From positions 1 to 33,492 of the IMG/VR virus record IMGVR_UViG_3300048442_000707: a stretch of 33,492 nt of DNA; one strand, written 5' to 3'. Source of the DNA: a virus. This document shows, one piece after another, positions 1 through 10,000 of the stretch. Every line of letters begins with the position of its first letter. The first letter of the stretch is position 1. Position numbers and translations under genes: made by a program. The notes under the pieces were generated by a model. The model was not told the origin of the DNA. It saw only the letters and a list, made by a program, of their open reading frames with translations, and ran no database searches.

Positions 1-1
1 T

Positions 2-3000
2 GGTACTAACATTTTAAGATTAGAAAAAATTACAGGTAATGTAGATTTTAATTTACCGCTAGTTTCGGTAATGCAAACATCCAGATCTGTTGAAGTAGTA
101 GATGTTTTGTCAACTCAATTTAAACCTACCATTAAATCTTTCTCAGATAACATGGGTAGATTTACATCCGATAAGGGAAAAATTGGTGATAGAAATCAAA
201 GACTTACTGATTCTTTCTTCTACCAAGATTATTCTTATGTAATTCAATCCAAGACTCCTATCAATACATGGAGAGACTTGATCAAGCAAACTACGCATCC
301 AGCTGGTTTCTTGATGTTTGGTGAAGTTGTCATTGAAAGTGAACAAGAAAGTTCAATGCCAATTGAACAACCAAAGTCGGATAAAATTTCTTTTATCGAA
401 CTAGCACCTAAAAATGTTACAGTAGAAAGAAAATCCACTAGAGTTACTCAAAGTTCAATTAGAGTTAGAGATACCAATCTTCGTAGAGGTATTGGTAGTG
501 TTTCTATTAATGAGTATGATACTGAAGGTATTCTATCTAAAGAATTAATTTTAGCACAAGATTTCTCTGGTCGCTATGCAACTCAGGAAGATTATATTGG
601 ACCTATCAAATCAATTACAAAAGTAGGTGATGGCACTTCTGAGATTGCTGTTGGGTTTGGTGGTGGAACTAACTTTACCACTATTGCTGGTGAATATAAT
701 CACTGGGTCAAGTTTAAAATGCTTGGCAACACCAATAATCAACCTGCTATCACTCCTTATGTTGATGCTACTTCTCCTGCACAATCGTGGAGAGGATCAT
801 TACATAACTACTCTATTCTGTCAAATGATGAGTATGTAACCAGTGGAGGTGGCAATTTTGATCTGTCAAAGATCAATCTTATGACTATTGGTTTCATGCC
901 TGAGTTTGGTGAGTTCTCAAGTAATCAAGGTACTTCAAATACTGAATTTGGTGCGATTATACAATCAAACGAATCTGACTTTTCCGAGATTGCATCAGGA
1001 TTTGAAGTTGGCGATACTATTACTTTTTATGAAAATGCTTCAACGTTTGTTAAAGTTGAAGTTGTATCTGTAGATTCTCCAGCATACCACCCAACGCTAG
1101 GTGTCATTGGTGATGGTAATGTTCTTGGAAGAAGAACCTTCCAACTTTTAGACAAAGCAAATAATTTAGCATACTCACCATATAATGAGCAAGAAACATT
1201 CATTACTCTAAATGGTGTTGCACAAGAACCAAAAAAAGCATATGAGATAAGTGGAAGTCAAATTACATTTGCATCTGCTCCTTTAGGACCTCAGTATCCT
1301 ATTACTGGGGAAAATTTTGATGATACTTACACCACAGATCCAACAAAGTTTGTATGTAAATCATTTAAATTTAAAAATGATACATTTAATGCTAAGTATC
1401 TTAAAAAAATTAAAGATATCTCTGGAAGTTTTGATGGCATTTCTACAGAGTTTGCATTAAGTTGGGATGACGATACTATTGTTAAAACTGACACCAAAGA
1501 AAATCTTCTGATTTTTGTTAATGGTGTTTTGCAGGCAGTAAATAGCGCATATACTATTAGAAGGAGTGATAATGATTCCCAAACAGATATTATTGTATTC
1601 ATTGAACCACCAAGAAATTTCTATGATGTTATTGACTACACTCCAGAACAATTAGATCAAAAAGAATATTTCTATGGATATGGTGTTGGTAGTTATGATA
1701 GACTTAGAATTGATGAGAGATTGATTCCTTATCGTGGTGAGGGACCATATCTTGTATTTGATGAAGAAACTGATACAGTCAAAAATATTAATGAAGCAGA
1801 TTTTGCTTTAGTGTTTGTTGATGGTGTTCTACAAGCACCTGATACTTATAAGTTAAATGGTCCAAATATTTCGTTTACAGAACAACTTATTAAGTATATT
1901 CCTAGTACTGGAGAATCTTTAGCAAGCAAAGTAGAAATTATTTCTTTGTTTGGTAGACAAGTTCCTAAAACTTTATCTGCATATGATTATGATAGAATTA
2001 TTTTTAGAAATGAAGTTAGTATAGTTCTAACTAAAGTATTAGATGATCCTAATGGAAAAGATGAATATATTGAGTGGCAGGAAAACTTTACTGCTTTTGA
2101 TCCTTCTGTTACTAAGAATGTATTCACATTTGATGATAATGGTAACAGAGTATTCATCGGTAAACTTAATAGTGTAAGATTTGATCTTCTAGAAGACGGA
2201 ACAGCAAATGGTGTAGCAAAACCAGGAGTTGTTGCAGAACAACTAACTATCAAGATTCTCAATGCAGAAAACCTCAAGTTTACCGCAAATGATTATGACC
2301 CAAGAGTTAGCGATGATGATGAACTAAGAATTAAAGGAATCTTCATTACAGACCAACCTGATTTTACTAATTTCGTAAGTTTCAACGCAGCATATCCTAT
2401 CTTTAAAATTGAATGGGATTATACTAAAAATGCTGATGGTGACAGGGTTCTTGTTCAAGATATTCCCGATTGGTTGAAAGGATCTAAACTAGGTGATGAT
2501 GCATACTTCAATCTTTATAATAATCTAGTTGACATTGCTCCTGGCGATGAAATTATGATTGATGGTGAGAAAGATTACAGAAAAGTTTTGTATATCCCAC
2601 CAGAAGTAAAAGGAAGAAACTTCAACAACGGACAGACTGCCAAGTTTGAGCACTATAGTCCTATTGAAGTTACTAACTATAATGATATAGTAAGAGGAGA
2701 GGGTCTTAGTGTTACTTGCACTATTGGTGATGGTGGTGCCGTCACTGGTGTTGGTTTTAGTGACCTTGAGTGGAATAGAAGAGATCTAAAACTCTTTTTT
2801 GATACAGGTATTCTACTACAACCAACAGCATATCAGTATTTTGTTCCACCTCAAGTTAAATTTATTCCTGTCGATGGAAGAGGTGGTGGTGCAAGAGCAG
2901 AAGTTCTCACTATTGCAGGACAAGTTTTAGATGTTATTCTCATTGAGGGTGGCAGTGGATATACTCAACCACCTAAGGCAGTTGTAACACGAGGATATAA

Positions 3001-4501
3001 CGTTCTACGTAAACCAAATAGAACTATTCAATCTAACTATAGACTTGAGATTGGAACACAAATTGGTTTACAACAGCAAACCACCATTGCTACAGAGATT
3101 ATTATTTCTGGTCAGGGACAATCGACTGGTCTCTTCTCTCTCATCTCGTTTGGTATTGTTGGTTCAGTTACGCCAATTGATAACGATGAAATTGTTAACA
3201 TCATTACACCTGAGGCAGAAGAAGTTGGCGATCAACTAAGTTTGCCTGAAGGCAACTCTATTATCTTTACTAAGAGGGATCCATTCACTGCAGTTGATCA
3301 GGTTGCATCTGAACTTATTATTAATGAGACTCTCATCACAGTTACACTTGATAACCCAATTGCAAGTATCACTAACATCAGTCCTGTTGGTGGTGTTGAT
3401 GTTATTATTAATAATCTACAGAAGATTATTAATACACCAATTGCATACTTCCGTGAAGAATCTGCATCTGCAACTGGTGCATTGTTGGATTCCCCACTAT
3501 CTCCAATAGGTACTACTCTGTATGTTAATAACACGTCTCTATTTGCAGACGTTGGTAAACTACAAGTTGGTAGAGAGATTGTTGGATATGAAAGAAAACT
3601 ACAAGATAGATTCCTTAATGTTACTAGAGGACTTGATAGAACTGTAGCAGTTGCTCATCCTGCAGGTCAATACATCAGAACTATCCCAGACTCTGTAAGG
3701 GTTATTGATGCTGGTCCTAGAAGTATTGTTGCTACTATCGTCAGTGTTGCACAGAGTAATGTATCCAACATTGAAGTTAAGAATCAAGTTCATTCTGTCA
3801 GTGATATTGTAGACGTTCAGGTAGATACTAACCTTAAGATGACTCTACAGAAGGAAATTCAATCTTCTGTAACTGAAGTATCTGCTGCAATTCAAAATTA
3901 TGTAATCTCACTAACTGAATCTTCTGTATTGATGAGCAGTGAGAGTGTATCTGTTGCTGCATCTACAATTCAATCTATTAATAGTGCTGAACTTCCTCAG
4001 CAGGTTCTTACTGATGTTATTGAATATGAGATTGCTCCATACCTAGCATACAATGATCAAGTTGTAACATTAGAACTGATTTCTACAGCGACTCCATCCG
4101 AGTCTTCTGTATTGATGAGTGATGAAAGTGTATCTGTTGTTGCATCTACGATTCAAACTATTAACAATTCTGCTATTGTAACAGAAAAAGCACTAGATCT
4201 ACACACTTCACAAGTTGAAACAACAATCTCTCAATCTCTACAAGTATTTGCAGCAATTCCTCCAGGCACTGATCCAGGTGGACTGAATTCACCAATTCCA
4301 GTTGCTTCTATTCTAAGTACCGAAACTGCTCTATATGCAGTTATTCACGGAACTGAAACTGAAGTTGCTATTCTTGGCAACCATCTACCAGTTCTTAATG
4401 GTAGAGATAAACCTGCAGATATTACGTTAAATAGAGAGATGGGAGTCTTAGACTTCTTTGAAGAACTAGTTGTACTAGAAACCAGTGTCCTTCTCCGTTA
4501 A
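2..4501 (+). CDS. gp7: gp7-like baseplate wedge protein with long beta-rich extension (5' end missing)
   Basis: The reading frame is open from base 2, so the gene starts left of the window; the ATG at 71 is probably internal. Near its start it has QDYSYVI, then TWRDLI and THPAGF. These match in order the C-terminal part of T4 gp7 as I recall it (YYVMKI, SSRWKSDVI, HPVGF), and the gene sits just before gp8, as gene 7 does in T4. Gp7 is a large wedge protein of the phage baseplate. About 1,400 residues follow this motif, far beyond where T4 gp7 ends. They include three units with a (V/L)NGV-Q or VDGVLQ core (about 1200-1280, 1505-1610, 1805-1890), one GGSGYTQPP unit (about 2911-2996), a unit ending in VTRGLDRT (about 3500-3670), and a 22-residue duplication near the C-terminus. 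The extension looks like surface-exposed beta domains. The gp7 call rests on a short motif plus gene order; otherwise it is a generic virion structural protein. Confidence 0.62.
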   Translation, partial: GTNILRLEKITGNVDFNLPLVSVMQTSRSVEVVDVLSTQFKPTIKSFSDNMGRFTSDKGKIGDRNQRLTDSFFYQDYSYVIQSKTPINTWRDLIKQTTHPAGFLMFGEVVIESEQESSMPIEQPKSDKISFIELAPKNVTVERKSTRVTQSSIRVRDTNLRRGIGSVSINEYDTEGILSKELILAQDFSGRYATQEDYIGPIKSITKVGDGTSEIAVGFGGGTNFTTIAGEYNHWVKFKMLGNTNNQPAITPYVDATSPAQSWRGSLHNYSILSNDEYVTSGGGNFDLSKINLMTIGFMPEFGEFSSNQGTSNTEFGAIIQSNESDFSEIASGFEVGDTITFYENASTFVKVEVVSVDSPAYHPTLGVIGDGNVLGRRTFQLLDKANNLAYSPYNEQETFITLNGVAQEPKKAYEISGSQITFASAPLGPQYPITGENFDDTYTTDPTKFVCKSFKFKNDTFNAKYLKKIKDISGSFDGISTEFALSWDDDTIVKTDTKENLLIFVNGVLQAVNSAYTIRRSDNDSQTDIIVFIEPPRNFYDVIDYTPEQLDQKEYFYGYGVGSYDRLRIDERLIPYRGEGPYLVFDEETDTVKNINEADFALVFVDGVLQAPDTYKLNGPNISFTEQLIKYIPSTGESLASKVEIISLFGRQVPKTLSAYDYDRIIFRNEVSIVLTKVLDDPNGKDEYIEWQENFTAFDPSVTKNVFTFDDNGNRVFIGKLNSVRFDLLEDGTANGVAKPGVVAEQLTIKILNAENLKFTANDYDPRVSDDDELRIKGIFITDQPDFTNFVSFNAAYPIFKIEWDYTKNADGDRVLVQDIPDWLKGSKLGDDAYFNLYNNLVDIAPGDEIMIDGEKDYRKVLYIPPEVKGRNFNNGQTAKFEHYSPIEVTNYNDIVRGEGLSVTCTIGDGGAVTGVGFSDLEWNRRDLKLFFDTGILLQPTAYQYFVPPQVKFIPVDGRGGGARAEVLTIAGQVLDVILIEGGSGYTQPPKAVVTRGYNVLRKPNRTIQSNYRLEIGTQIGLQQQTTIATEIIISGQGQSTGLFSLISFGIVGSVTPIDNDEIVNIITPEAEEVGDQLSLPEGNSIIFTKRDPFTAVDQVASELIINETLITVTLDNPIASITNISPVGGVDVIINNLQKIINTPIAYFREESASATGALLDSPLSPIGTTLYVNNTSLFADVGKLQVGREIVGYERKLQDRFLNVTRGLDRTVAVAHPAGQYIRTIPDSVRVIDAGPRSIVATIVSVAQSNVSNIEVKNQVHSVSDIVDVQVDTNLKMTLQKEIQSSVTEVSAAIQNYVISLTESSVLMSSESVSVAASTIQSINSAELPQQVLTDVIEYEIAPYLAYNDQVVTLELISTATPSESSVLMSDESVSVVASTIQTINNSAIVTEKALDLHTSQVETTISQSLQVFAAIPPGTDPGGLNSPIPVASILSTETALYAVIHGTETEVAILGNHLPVLNGRDKPADITLNREMGVLDFFEELVVLETSVLLR
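3917..3982 (+). repeat. 66-base in-frame direct repeat, copy 1
   Basis: This codes for 22 residues around SSVLMSSESVSV followed by ASTIQSIN. A second copy lies 183 bases (61 codons) downstream at 4100-4165. I count 57 of 66 bases identical, and several differences are silent, so the peptide is better kept than the DNA. It reads as duplication of a short beta or coiled segment near the C-terminus of the gp7-like protein. Confidence 0.85.
4100..4165 (+). repeat. 66-base in-frame direct repeat, copy 2
   Basis: This is the second copy of the segment at 3917-3982 and codes for SSVLMSDESVSV then ASTIQTIN. It is in the same frame as copy 1. The two copies are separated by a unique stretch rich in Leu, Val and Ile. 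Confidence 0.85.
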
Positions 4502-4506
4502 AATCA

Positions 4507-5052
4507 ATGCCACAAACGCAGTTACAATTAGCAAGTCCTTATAATGAGGTACTTAAAAGAAATACTTTAGTTATTAAAGTAGAAAATTTTAAGCAAAGAA
4601 AACCAGAAGGATTTGATTCGTTTGATTCTGGTAATGCTTTCCATACTCTTGCGGCTTTTGAAAAGCACATTTTTAGTGGTGATAATGTTATTGATGATTT
4701 AACAAGAGAATTTCCTACTCTTCAAATTAGAGATTTTGAAATAAGACCAAATTCTTCATTTACATTGACAGGTAGTAAATTTAATTTTGCTGGTTCTACT
4801 CAAACATTACCTTTTGGATCTACCATCAATAGTCTACAAGTATTGACTACTGATGAGTCAAATCAAACAATTCTTGACGCAGACACTAGCATTACAAGAT
4901 TTGCAAGTGCTGGACATCTTTTTATTGGTGGTAGTGCGCGTACTCTTTTCGAGTATACATCCAAGACTGCCACAGGATTTATTGGTTATGTTAAATCTGG
5001 AAATGTGAATATTCCGCCTTCTACGGAGTTCATCCAGTATTCTGTTGAATGA
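4507..5052 (+). CDS. Virion-associated protein of unknown function, 181 aa
   Basis: The gene starts 5 bases after the gp7-like stop, so it is probably co-transcribed and translationally coupled with it. I do not recognise a named family. The N-terminal half is mixed helix and strand with many charged residues (LVIKVENFKQRKPEGFDSFD). The C-terminal half is beta-type: ITRFASAGHLFIGG followed by FEYTSKTATGFIGYV. That pattern resembles a unit in the C-terminal part of the upstream protein (LYVNNTSLFADVGKLQVG then YERK and VTRG), so the two may share a small beta domain. There is no signal peptide or membrane segment. Its position between gp7-like and gp8 genes suggests a minor baseplate component; this is inference from context only. 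Confidence 0.75.
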   Translation: MPQTQLQLASPYNEVLKRNTLVIKVENFKQRKPEGFDSFDSGNAFHTLAAFEKHIFSGDNVIDDLTREFPTLQIRDFEIRPNSSFTLTGSKFNFAGSTQTLPFGSTINSLQVLTTDESNQTILDADTSITRFASAGHLFIGGSARTLFEYTSKTATGFIGYVKSGNVNIPPSTEFIQYSVE

Positions 5053-5065
5053 TCAAACTATATTG

Positions 5066-5073
5066 TATAAATA
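5066..5073 (+). promoter_or_regulatory. T4-type late promoter, TATAAATA
   Basis: This is an exact match to the T4 late promoter core TATAAATA, recognised in T4 by the sigma-like gp55 with gp33 and the gp45 clamp. It lies in a 54-base intergenic gap, 33 bases before the gp8 start codon. This is the best promoter match in the window and marks gp8 and downstream genes as late. Confidence 0.85.
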
Positions 5074-5106
5074 AATCAAGACAACAACGTTCTAGAGAAA
5101 AAATAA

Positions 5107-6975
5107 ATGGCTGCAATTATTTCAGACAAATTTAGAATTTTCAATGCTAAACAATTTCTAGAGTCTCTGTCCGAAGGCAGTAGTGATACTGGATCCGACA
5201 GAACTAGAATGTACTTCTTTGTGGGTCGTCCACAAGCATGGAATTCATACTTGGAGATTTACTCCGCAAACGCAACAGCATTTACTGCTGGTCAGTTTGT
5301 TTATGTTTCTACCGATACGAATGGATCGTATACTTGGGCAAATGCACCTTTCAAGGCAAGCATTGTAGCAGTATACGAAAATTCTCTTATCCTTAGTTCA
5401 ATTTCTCCAAGTACATCTTCAACTCCTCTCCCCAACTCTGTAGTTGAAGGTTGGAACGGAGCATCAGATACAGGAGCAGAAGCAAGAGCAGGTGTATATC
5501 GCTTTGCTACAGAAGACACCCCTCCTACTCCACTGGATCACCAGTCGGAAAAATTTGATGTTTATGATGAAATTATTGCTGCTAAGCGTATCACCGATTC
5601 GTTTGCTCGTGGTGTAATTACTCGTTACGATTGGAACACGCTTGCTGCGGAACCTCGTTTCGACATGTACAAGCCTGACTACACCGCAACCACGACTGGT
5701 CAGATCGGCAAACTAGCACTTACTAATGCCGCATCTCTAGCAACTGCTAAGTACTATGTAATCAACTCCAACTACGAGGTATTCAAGTGCCTCTATAATG
5801 GTGAGTTCCCTGGCAGAACTTCCCCTAACCCCCAGTACGAACCCAAGACCTCTCCTTCTGCTGGTCAAGGTACTTATAATGGTAATGTGTTTACCGAAGG
5901 TGGTGACCTAGAAGTTTCTAACACTGCGGGTTATGCTTGGAAGTATATGTACACCATCCCAACAGATGATGTTCTTCGCTTCCTTTCTACCAACTTCCTT
6001 CCCATCAACCTACCATCGGAAAGCACTAGAGCTGCTGTTCAATCCGCTGCGATTGAAGGTGCAGTAAGCGTTGTTCTGGTAGAAGAAGTTGGCGCTGGTC
6101 TTCCTAACGGAACCCACTATGCACCTATTAATGGTGATGGTCAACTTGCTGGTGGTACTGAAGCAGTTGTAGAAATCGTAGTTGCTTCTAATGCTATCCA
6201 GTCTGCTAAAATTGTAACAGAAGGTGCTGGTTATACTTATGGTTCAGTCAACCTTGCTGACGGCGTAACAGTCGGTGGCATTAAGACTGGTCTATTTACT
6301 ACTTCTGCACTCACAACTGGACGCACTGGTGTTTCTGGCACAGGTGCTTTGGAAGTTATTATTGCTCCCGAAGGTGGTCATGGTGCAGACATGGAGTCTG
6401 AGTTCGGCGCTAAGCGTGTTATGACGAACATTCGTTTGACCTACGCTGAAGGTTCTGGCGACTTCCCCGTTGATAACGACTTCCGTCGTATCGGCATTAT
6501 CAAGGACCCATACAACTACGGCACTACCGATTTCGCAACTAACGACACCCGTAATGGTTTGTTTGCAGTTAAGATCGAAAATGCAACTGCTGACTACAAT
6601 GCTGATGAAGAAATTACTCAAGCATTGTCTACTGGTGGTACTGCAAAAGGCACCGTAGTTTCTTGGACTCTTGATTCTGGTTCTACCACTGCTGGTGTTC
6701 TTAAGTACATCCAAGTCCCTGGTCTACATGCAGAAAACGGAGTTGTAAGAGAATTTGATTCTAGTGCTGCTGTTGTTGGTACTTCATCTCTTGCTTCTGG
6801 CACAGTTGATCAAGCAACCACTGCTGTCACACTTCTAGGTGTTAGTTTCACCAATGGTCAAGGTAATCCTGAGATCGAAGCGAACTCTGGAGATGTCATT
6901 TATGTTGAGAACAGAAGACTCATCACACGTGCTCCTGACCAAATTGAAGACATCAAGTTAGTAATTGAGTTCTGA
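5107..6975 (+). CDS. gp8: Baseplate wedge subunit gp8
   Basis: This is homologous to T4 gp8, a dimeric wedge subunit of the baseplate. Landmarks align in order with T4 gp8 as I recall it: an N-terminal SDKFRI followed by FFVGRPQAW, then ITRYDW, YEVFKCLY, GYAWKYMYTIP, DFRRIGIIKDP, and a C-terminal GDVIYVENRR with DQIEDI. T4 gp8 is 334 residues and this protein is 622. The surplus falls mainly in two inserts: about residues 320-445, which include a GAGYTYG unit, and about residues 480-590, a Gly/Thr/Val-rich stretch, before the conserved C-terminus. The start follows an exact late promoter. Codons often end in C (for example ttc, atc, acc, cgc), more so than in the flanking genes, which may reflect strong expression or conservation. 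Identity is confident; the role of the inserts is unknown. Confidence 0.92.
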   Translation: MAAIISDKFRIFNAKQFLESLSEGSSDTGSDRTRMYFFVGRPQAWNSYLEIYSANATAFTAGQFVYVSTDTNGSYTWANAPFKASIVAVYENSLILSSISPSTSSTPLPNSVVEGWNGASDTGAEARAGVYRFATEDTPPTPLDHQSEKFDVYDEIIAAKRITDSFARGVITRYDWNTLAAEPRFDMYKPDYTATTTGQIGKLALTNAASLATAKYYVINSNYEVFKCLYNGEFPGRTSPNPQYEPKTSPSAGQGTYNGNVFTEGGDLEVSNTAGYAWKYMYTIPTDDVLRFLSTNFLPINLPSESTRAAVQSAAIEGAVSVVLVEEVGAGLPNGTHYAPINGDGQLAGGTEAVVEIVVASNAIQSAKIVTEGAGYTYGSVNLADGVTVGGIKTGLFTTSALTTGRTGVSGTGALEVIIAPEGGHGADMESEFGAKRVMTNIRLTYAEGSGDFPVDNDFRRIGIIKDPYNYGTTDFATNDTRNGLFAVKIENATADYNADEEITQALSTGGTAKGTVVSWTLDSGSTTAGVLKYIQVPGLHAENGVVREFDSSAAVVGTSSLASGTVDQATTAVTLLGVSFTNGQGNPEIEANSGDVIYVENRRLITRAPDQIEDIKLVIEF

Positions 6976-6979
6976 CCTC

Positions 6980-6986
6980 CTAAATA
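6980..6986 (+). promoter_or_regulatory. Probable late promoter variant CTAAATA
   Basis: CTAAATA sits in the 45-base gap before the next gene, 34 bases ahead of its ATG, the same spacing as the exact promoter before gp8. It differs from TATAAATA at the first bases only. It overlaps a small inverted repeat, CCTAA-ATAACG-TTAGG, at 6979-6994. The same CTAAATA word recurs before the giant fibre gene, which supports a shared function. Confidence 0.6.
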
Positions 6987-7020
6987 ACGTTAGGAAAACC
7001 AGGACGTTAGTGCATATACA

Positions 7021-10000
7021 ATGCCTCAAAATACTAACTTAAACGCATCGCCTTACTTTGAAGACTTTGATTCTCAGAATAATTTCTATAAGGTCTTGTT
7101 TAGACCAGGGTTTGCGGTACAGACTAGAGAACTAACAACTCTCCAGTCTGTATTACAAACTCAATTAGAATCATTCGGGAGGAACGTCTTCAAGCAAGGC
7201 GATCTTGTTGTGCCTGGAGAAGTCGGGTTCAATACGAAACTAAATTACGTTAAACTATCTTCTGTTTCTGAGGTTGCAATCAGTGACGAAGCAGGAAACG
7301 TTGTATATCAAAAATATGACATTAGTCAACTGGTCGGTCTGAAAATTCAGGGTGTATCATCTAGTGTTATTGCAAGTGTTATTGCTACAGAATTTGGTTC
7401 TGATACAGAATCAGATACAATTTATGTCAATTACTTGGACTCTGGCGCATCTGGCGACGAAGAGAGATTCCGTCAAGGTGAGACTCTAGAAGTAATTGGT
7501 GGTGTTAATTCTCCTCTATTGGTTGTCGGAACTGATGGAGTATCTCTTCCTACCAGTATCAGTGTTACTGATCCTGACACAGGTATTGAACAATTTATTG
7601 ATAGTCCTGCATTGGGATTTGCTTCTGCTATAAAAGTAGAAGAAGGTATTTACTTTGTTAATGGATATTTTGTAAGAAATGCCGAGCAACTTTTAGTTGT
7701 TAGCAAATACTATGATGCACCTTCCAGCAAAATTGGTTTTAAAATTGTAGAGTCTCTGGTTACACCTGAGGAAGATAGTTCCTTGTATGATAATGCAAGG
7801 GGGTATTCTAATTTCTCTGCTCCTGGTGCTCATAGACTTAAAATTAATCTAGAACTTGTTAAGTATGGTTACTATGATCTAACTGATAAGAATTTTATTC
7901 AGTTACTACTTATTAAACGTGGTACTATTCAGAAACAAATTAAAGCAAATGACTATTCTCTTGTAGAAGCAGCAATTGCTAAGAAAACTTTTGACGAATC
8001 TGGTGATTATGTCGTAGAACCATTCCCTCTACAAGTTAGAGAGTATTATCAAAATGATAATAACCTAGGATTCTATACTGCCGATGATGATGGACTTGTT
8101 AATGGTCTATCAGTAAATCAAGCATCCGCAAAACTCCTAGGAACTATTGGTTCTGGCAAAGCATATATTAAAGGATATGAAGTTAAAAATAAAGAGAGTA
8201 AGTATCTCGAAATTGATAAAGCAAGAGATACAATTAAAAGAGAAAATCAGACACTAAAAACAACAGGTCTAACTTCCTTCTATATTAGTAATGTATATGG
8301 TACAACTCCACTTAATGCTGAGGGTGCTGAACTAACATCGTATCCTACATTATTTTTAAATTCTACTTACAATGATGGTTCTGTCGGTCTTAATGACACA
8401 GAAGCAAGTGATGGTGTCAAGCAGACTACCAATCGCCGTGGACAAGGATATGGCGTAGAAGAAGGAGTCAAGACAATCTATTGTCAGATTGAAGCTGGAT
8501 CTGGTTTTGGCATCGCAGATATGACTGATGCTAACTTTAAATCTCAGTTTAAAAAATTATATTTTATCAAAACTAGAGCTGCTAGTCAGGTTACTAGTTA
8601 TGGAGAGGTAGATGTTTTAGCATTCTCCATTGTATCTCGCCCAGAAATTTCTGCCGCTGGTGCAAATCAATTTGTTGAAATTACAGTAAAAGGAAATAGA
8701 TCTGAACTAGATATTTTTGTGATTGATTATGATGCATCAGCATCAAATAAACTGAGGAAGTTGTTTAAATCACAAGCAGATGTTGAAGATAATAGTAGCG
8801 AACTATTTGATCTGCGTGATTATAATGAAACTATTACACCTATCGTAGGTATTGCTAAACCAAAAAATATTGCTTTAAAAGAAATTAGTTCTGGTTTTAA
8901 TAAAGATCTTGATAAGATTGTATCTAAAGGTAGACTTGCTGGTGGTCTAGAACAATACAATTCTATTTTTGACCTTTCATATTTTGCTCCTCAATTTTTC
9001 ACAAGAATTCTTTTAGAAACAGAAATTACTGGAGATTCTTTTAATCCTGGTAAGTACATTTATGGTTCCCTAAGTGGTGCTATTGCTGTTATTGAGGGAG
9101 GTACGTTGGCTACCTACTCGTCAGTCTCCAAGTTGTTTGTTACTATGGTGTTTGGTGAGTTTAAAGGTGGTGAAACAATTACATCAGAAACTGGCGAAAC
9201 AATTAAGATTGCAACGGATAATACAATTTCCCACTTTATTATTCCTACTAGGGGAGATAGTTATGCTGCAGGAACAAGAATTATCCTTGATGGTGTTACT
9301 TATGATGAGTCTTCAATTGCTATTGTTAGATCTGGTGCAGGTGCTTTAGATACGATCTATGTTAACGATAGAGCTTCTACAGACACTCTATACTCACGTC
9401 CTCCGATTGTTGAGTTTACTGGTACTGTCCCAACTAATGTTGCTGTTGTTACTCCTGTTCTATTCAGAAATACAGTATATACATATTCTCCAAAGAATAT
9501 TAAATCTGTATTCTCTCAGTTTGGTTCTGGTAATGCCAATAAATTCTCTGCTGATATTGAACTTGAAAAGACTGGATATGTCAATACAATTTCAGTAACT
9601 GACTTTACCTTCTCAGGCACTGCAGGGTACAAGTTTATCGAGTGTAATGGATTTGGTGGTGATGCGTCGAAGAACCTTGTTCAAGGCGACGTGGTGCAGT
9701 TCTCAGACGTTACTGGTGCTGTATATAAGTACATCGTTCAATATGCTACTAGACCTGACGGAACAAAGAGATCAAGAATCTATCTAGATAGAGCTCTGCA
9801 GGCAAATGTAGAGAATGCTTCTGTTGTTCTGCAAAGACCAATAATTGAAAATCCAAGCGGTACTCTAGTTTTCCCAACTGGCGATAAGCAGATCAAGACT
9901 CTTATTGATTCTTCAGAAGACTCCAAGATCAAATATTATTTCAGAAGAGATTTTATTACGAGTGCTGCATCTGCTAGTGGAAACTTAACTTTTGCTGCTC

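Noticed and set aside
71-73. ATG at base 71 as the true start of the first gene
   Set aside because: The frame stays open back to base 2 with sensible coding (GTNILRLEKITGNVDFNL) and no ribosome binding site is present, so the gene very likely begins outside the window.
6979-6994. Terminator after gp8 (CCTAA-ATAACG-TTAGG)
   Set aside because: The stem has only 5 mostly AT pairs, is followed by AAAACC rather than a T tract, and overlaps the CTAAATA promoter candidate.
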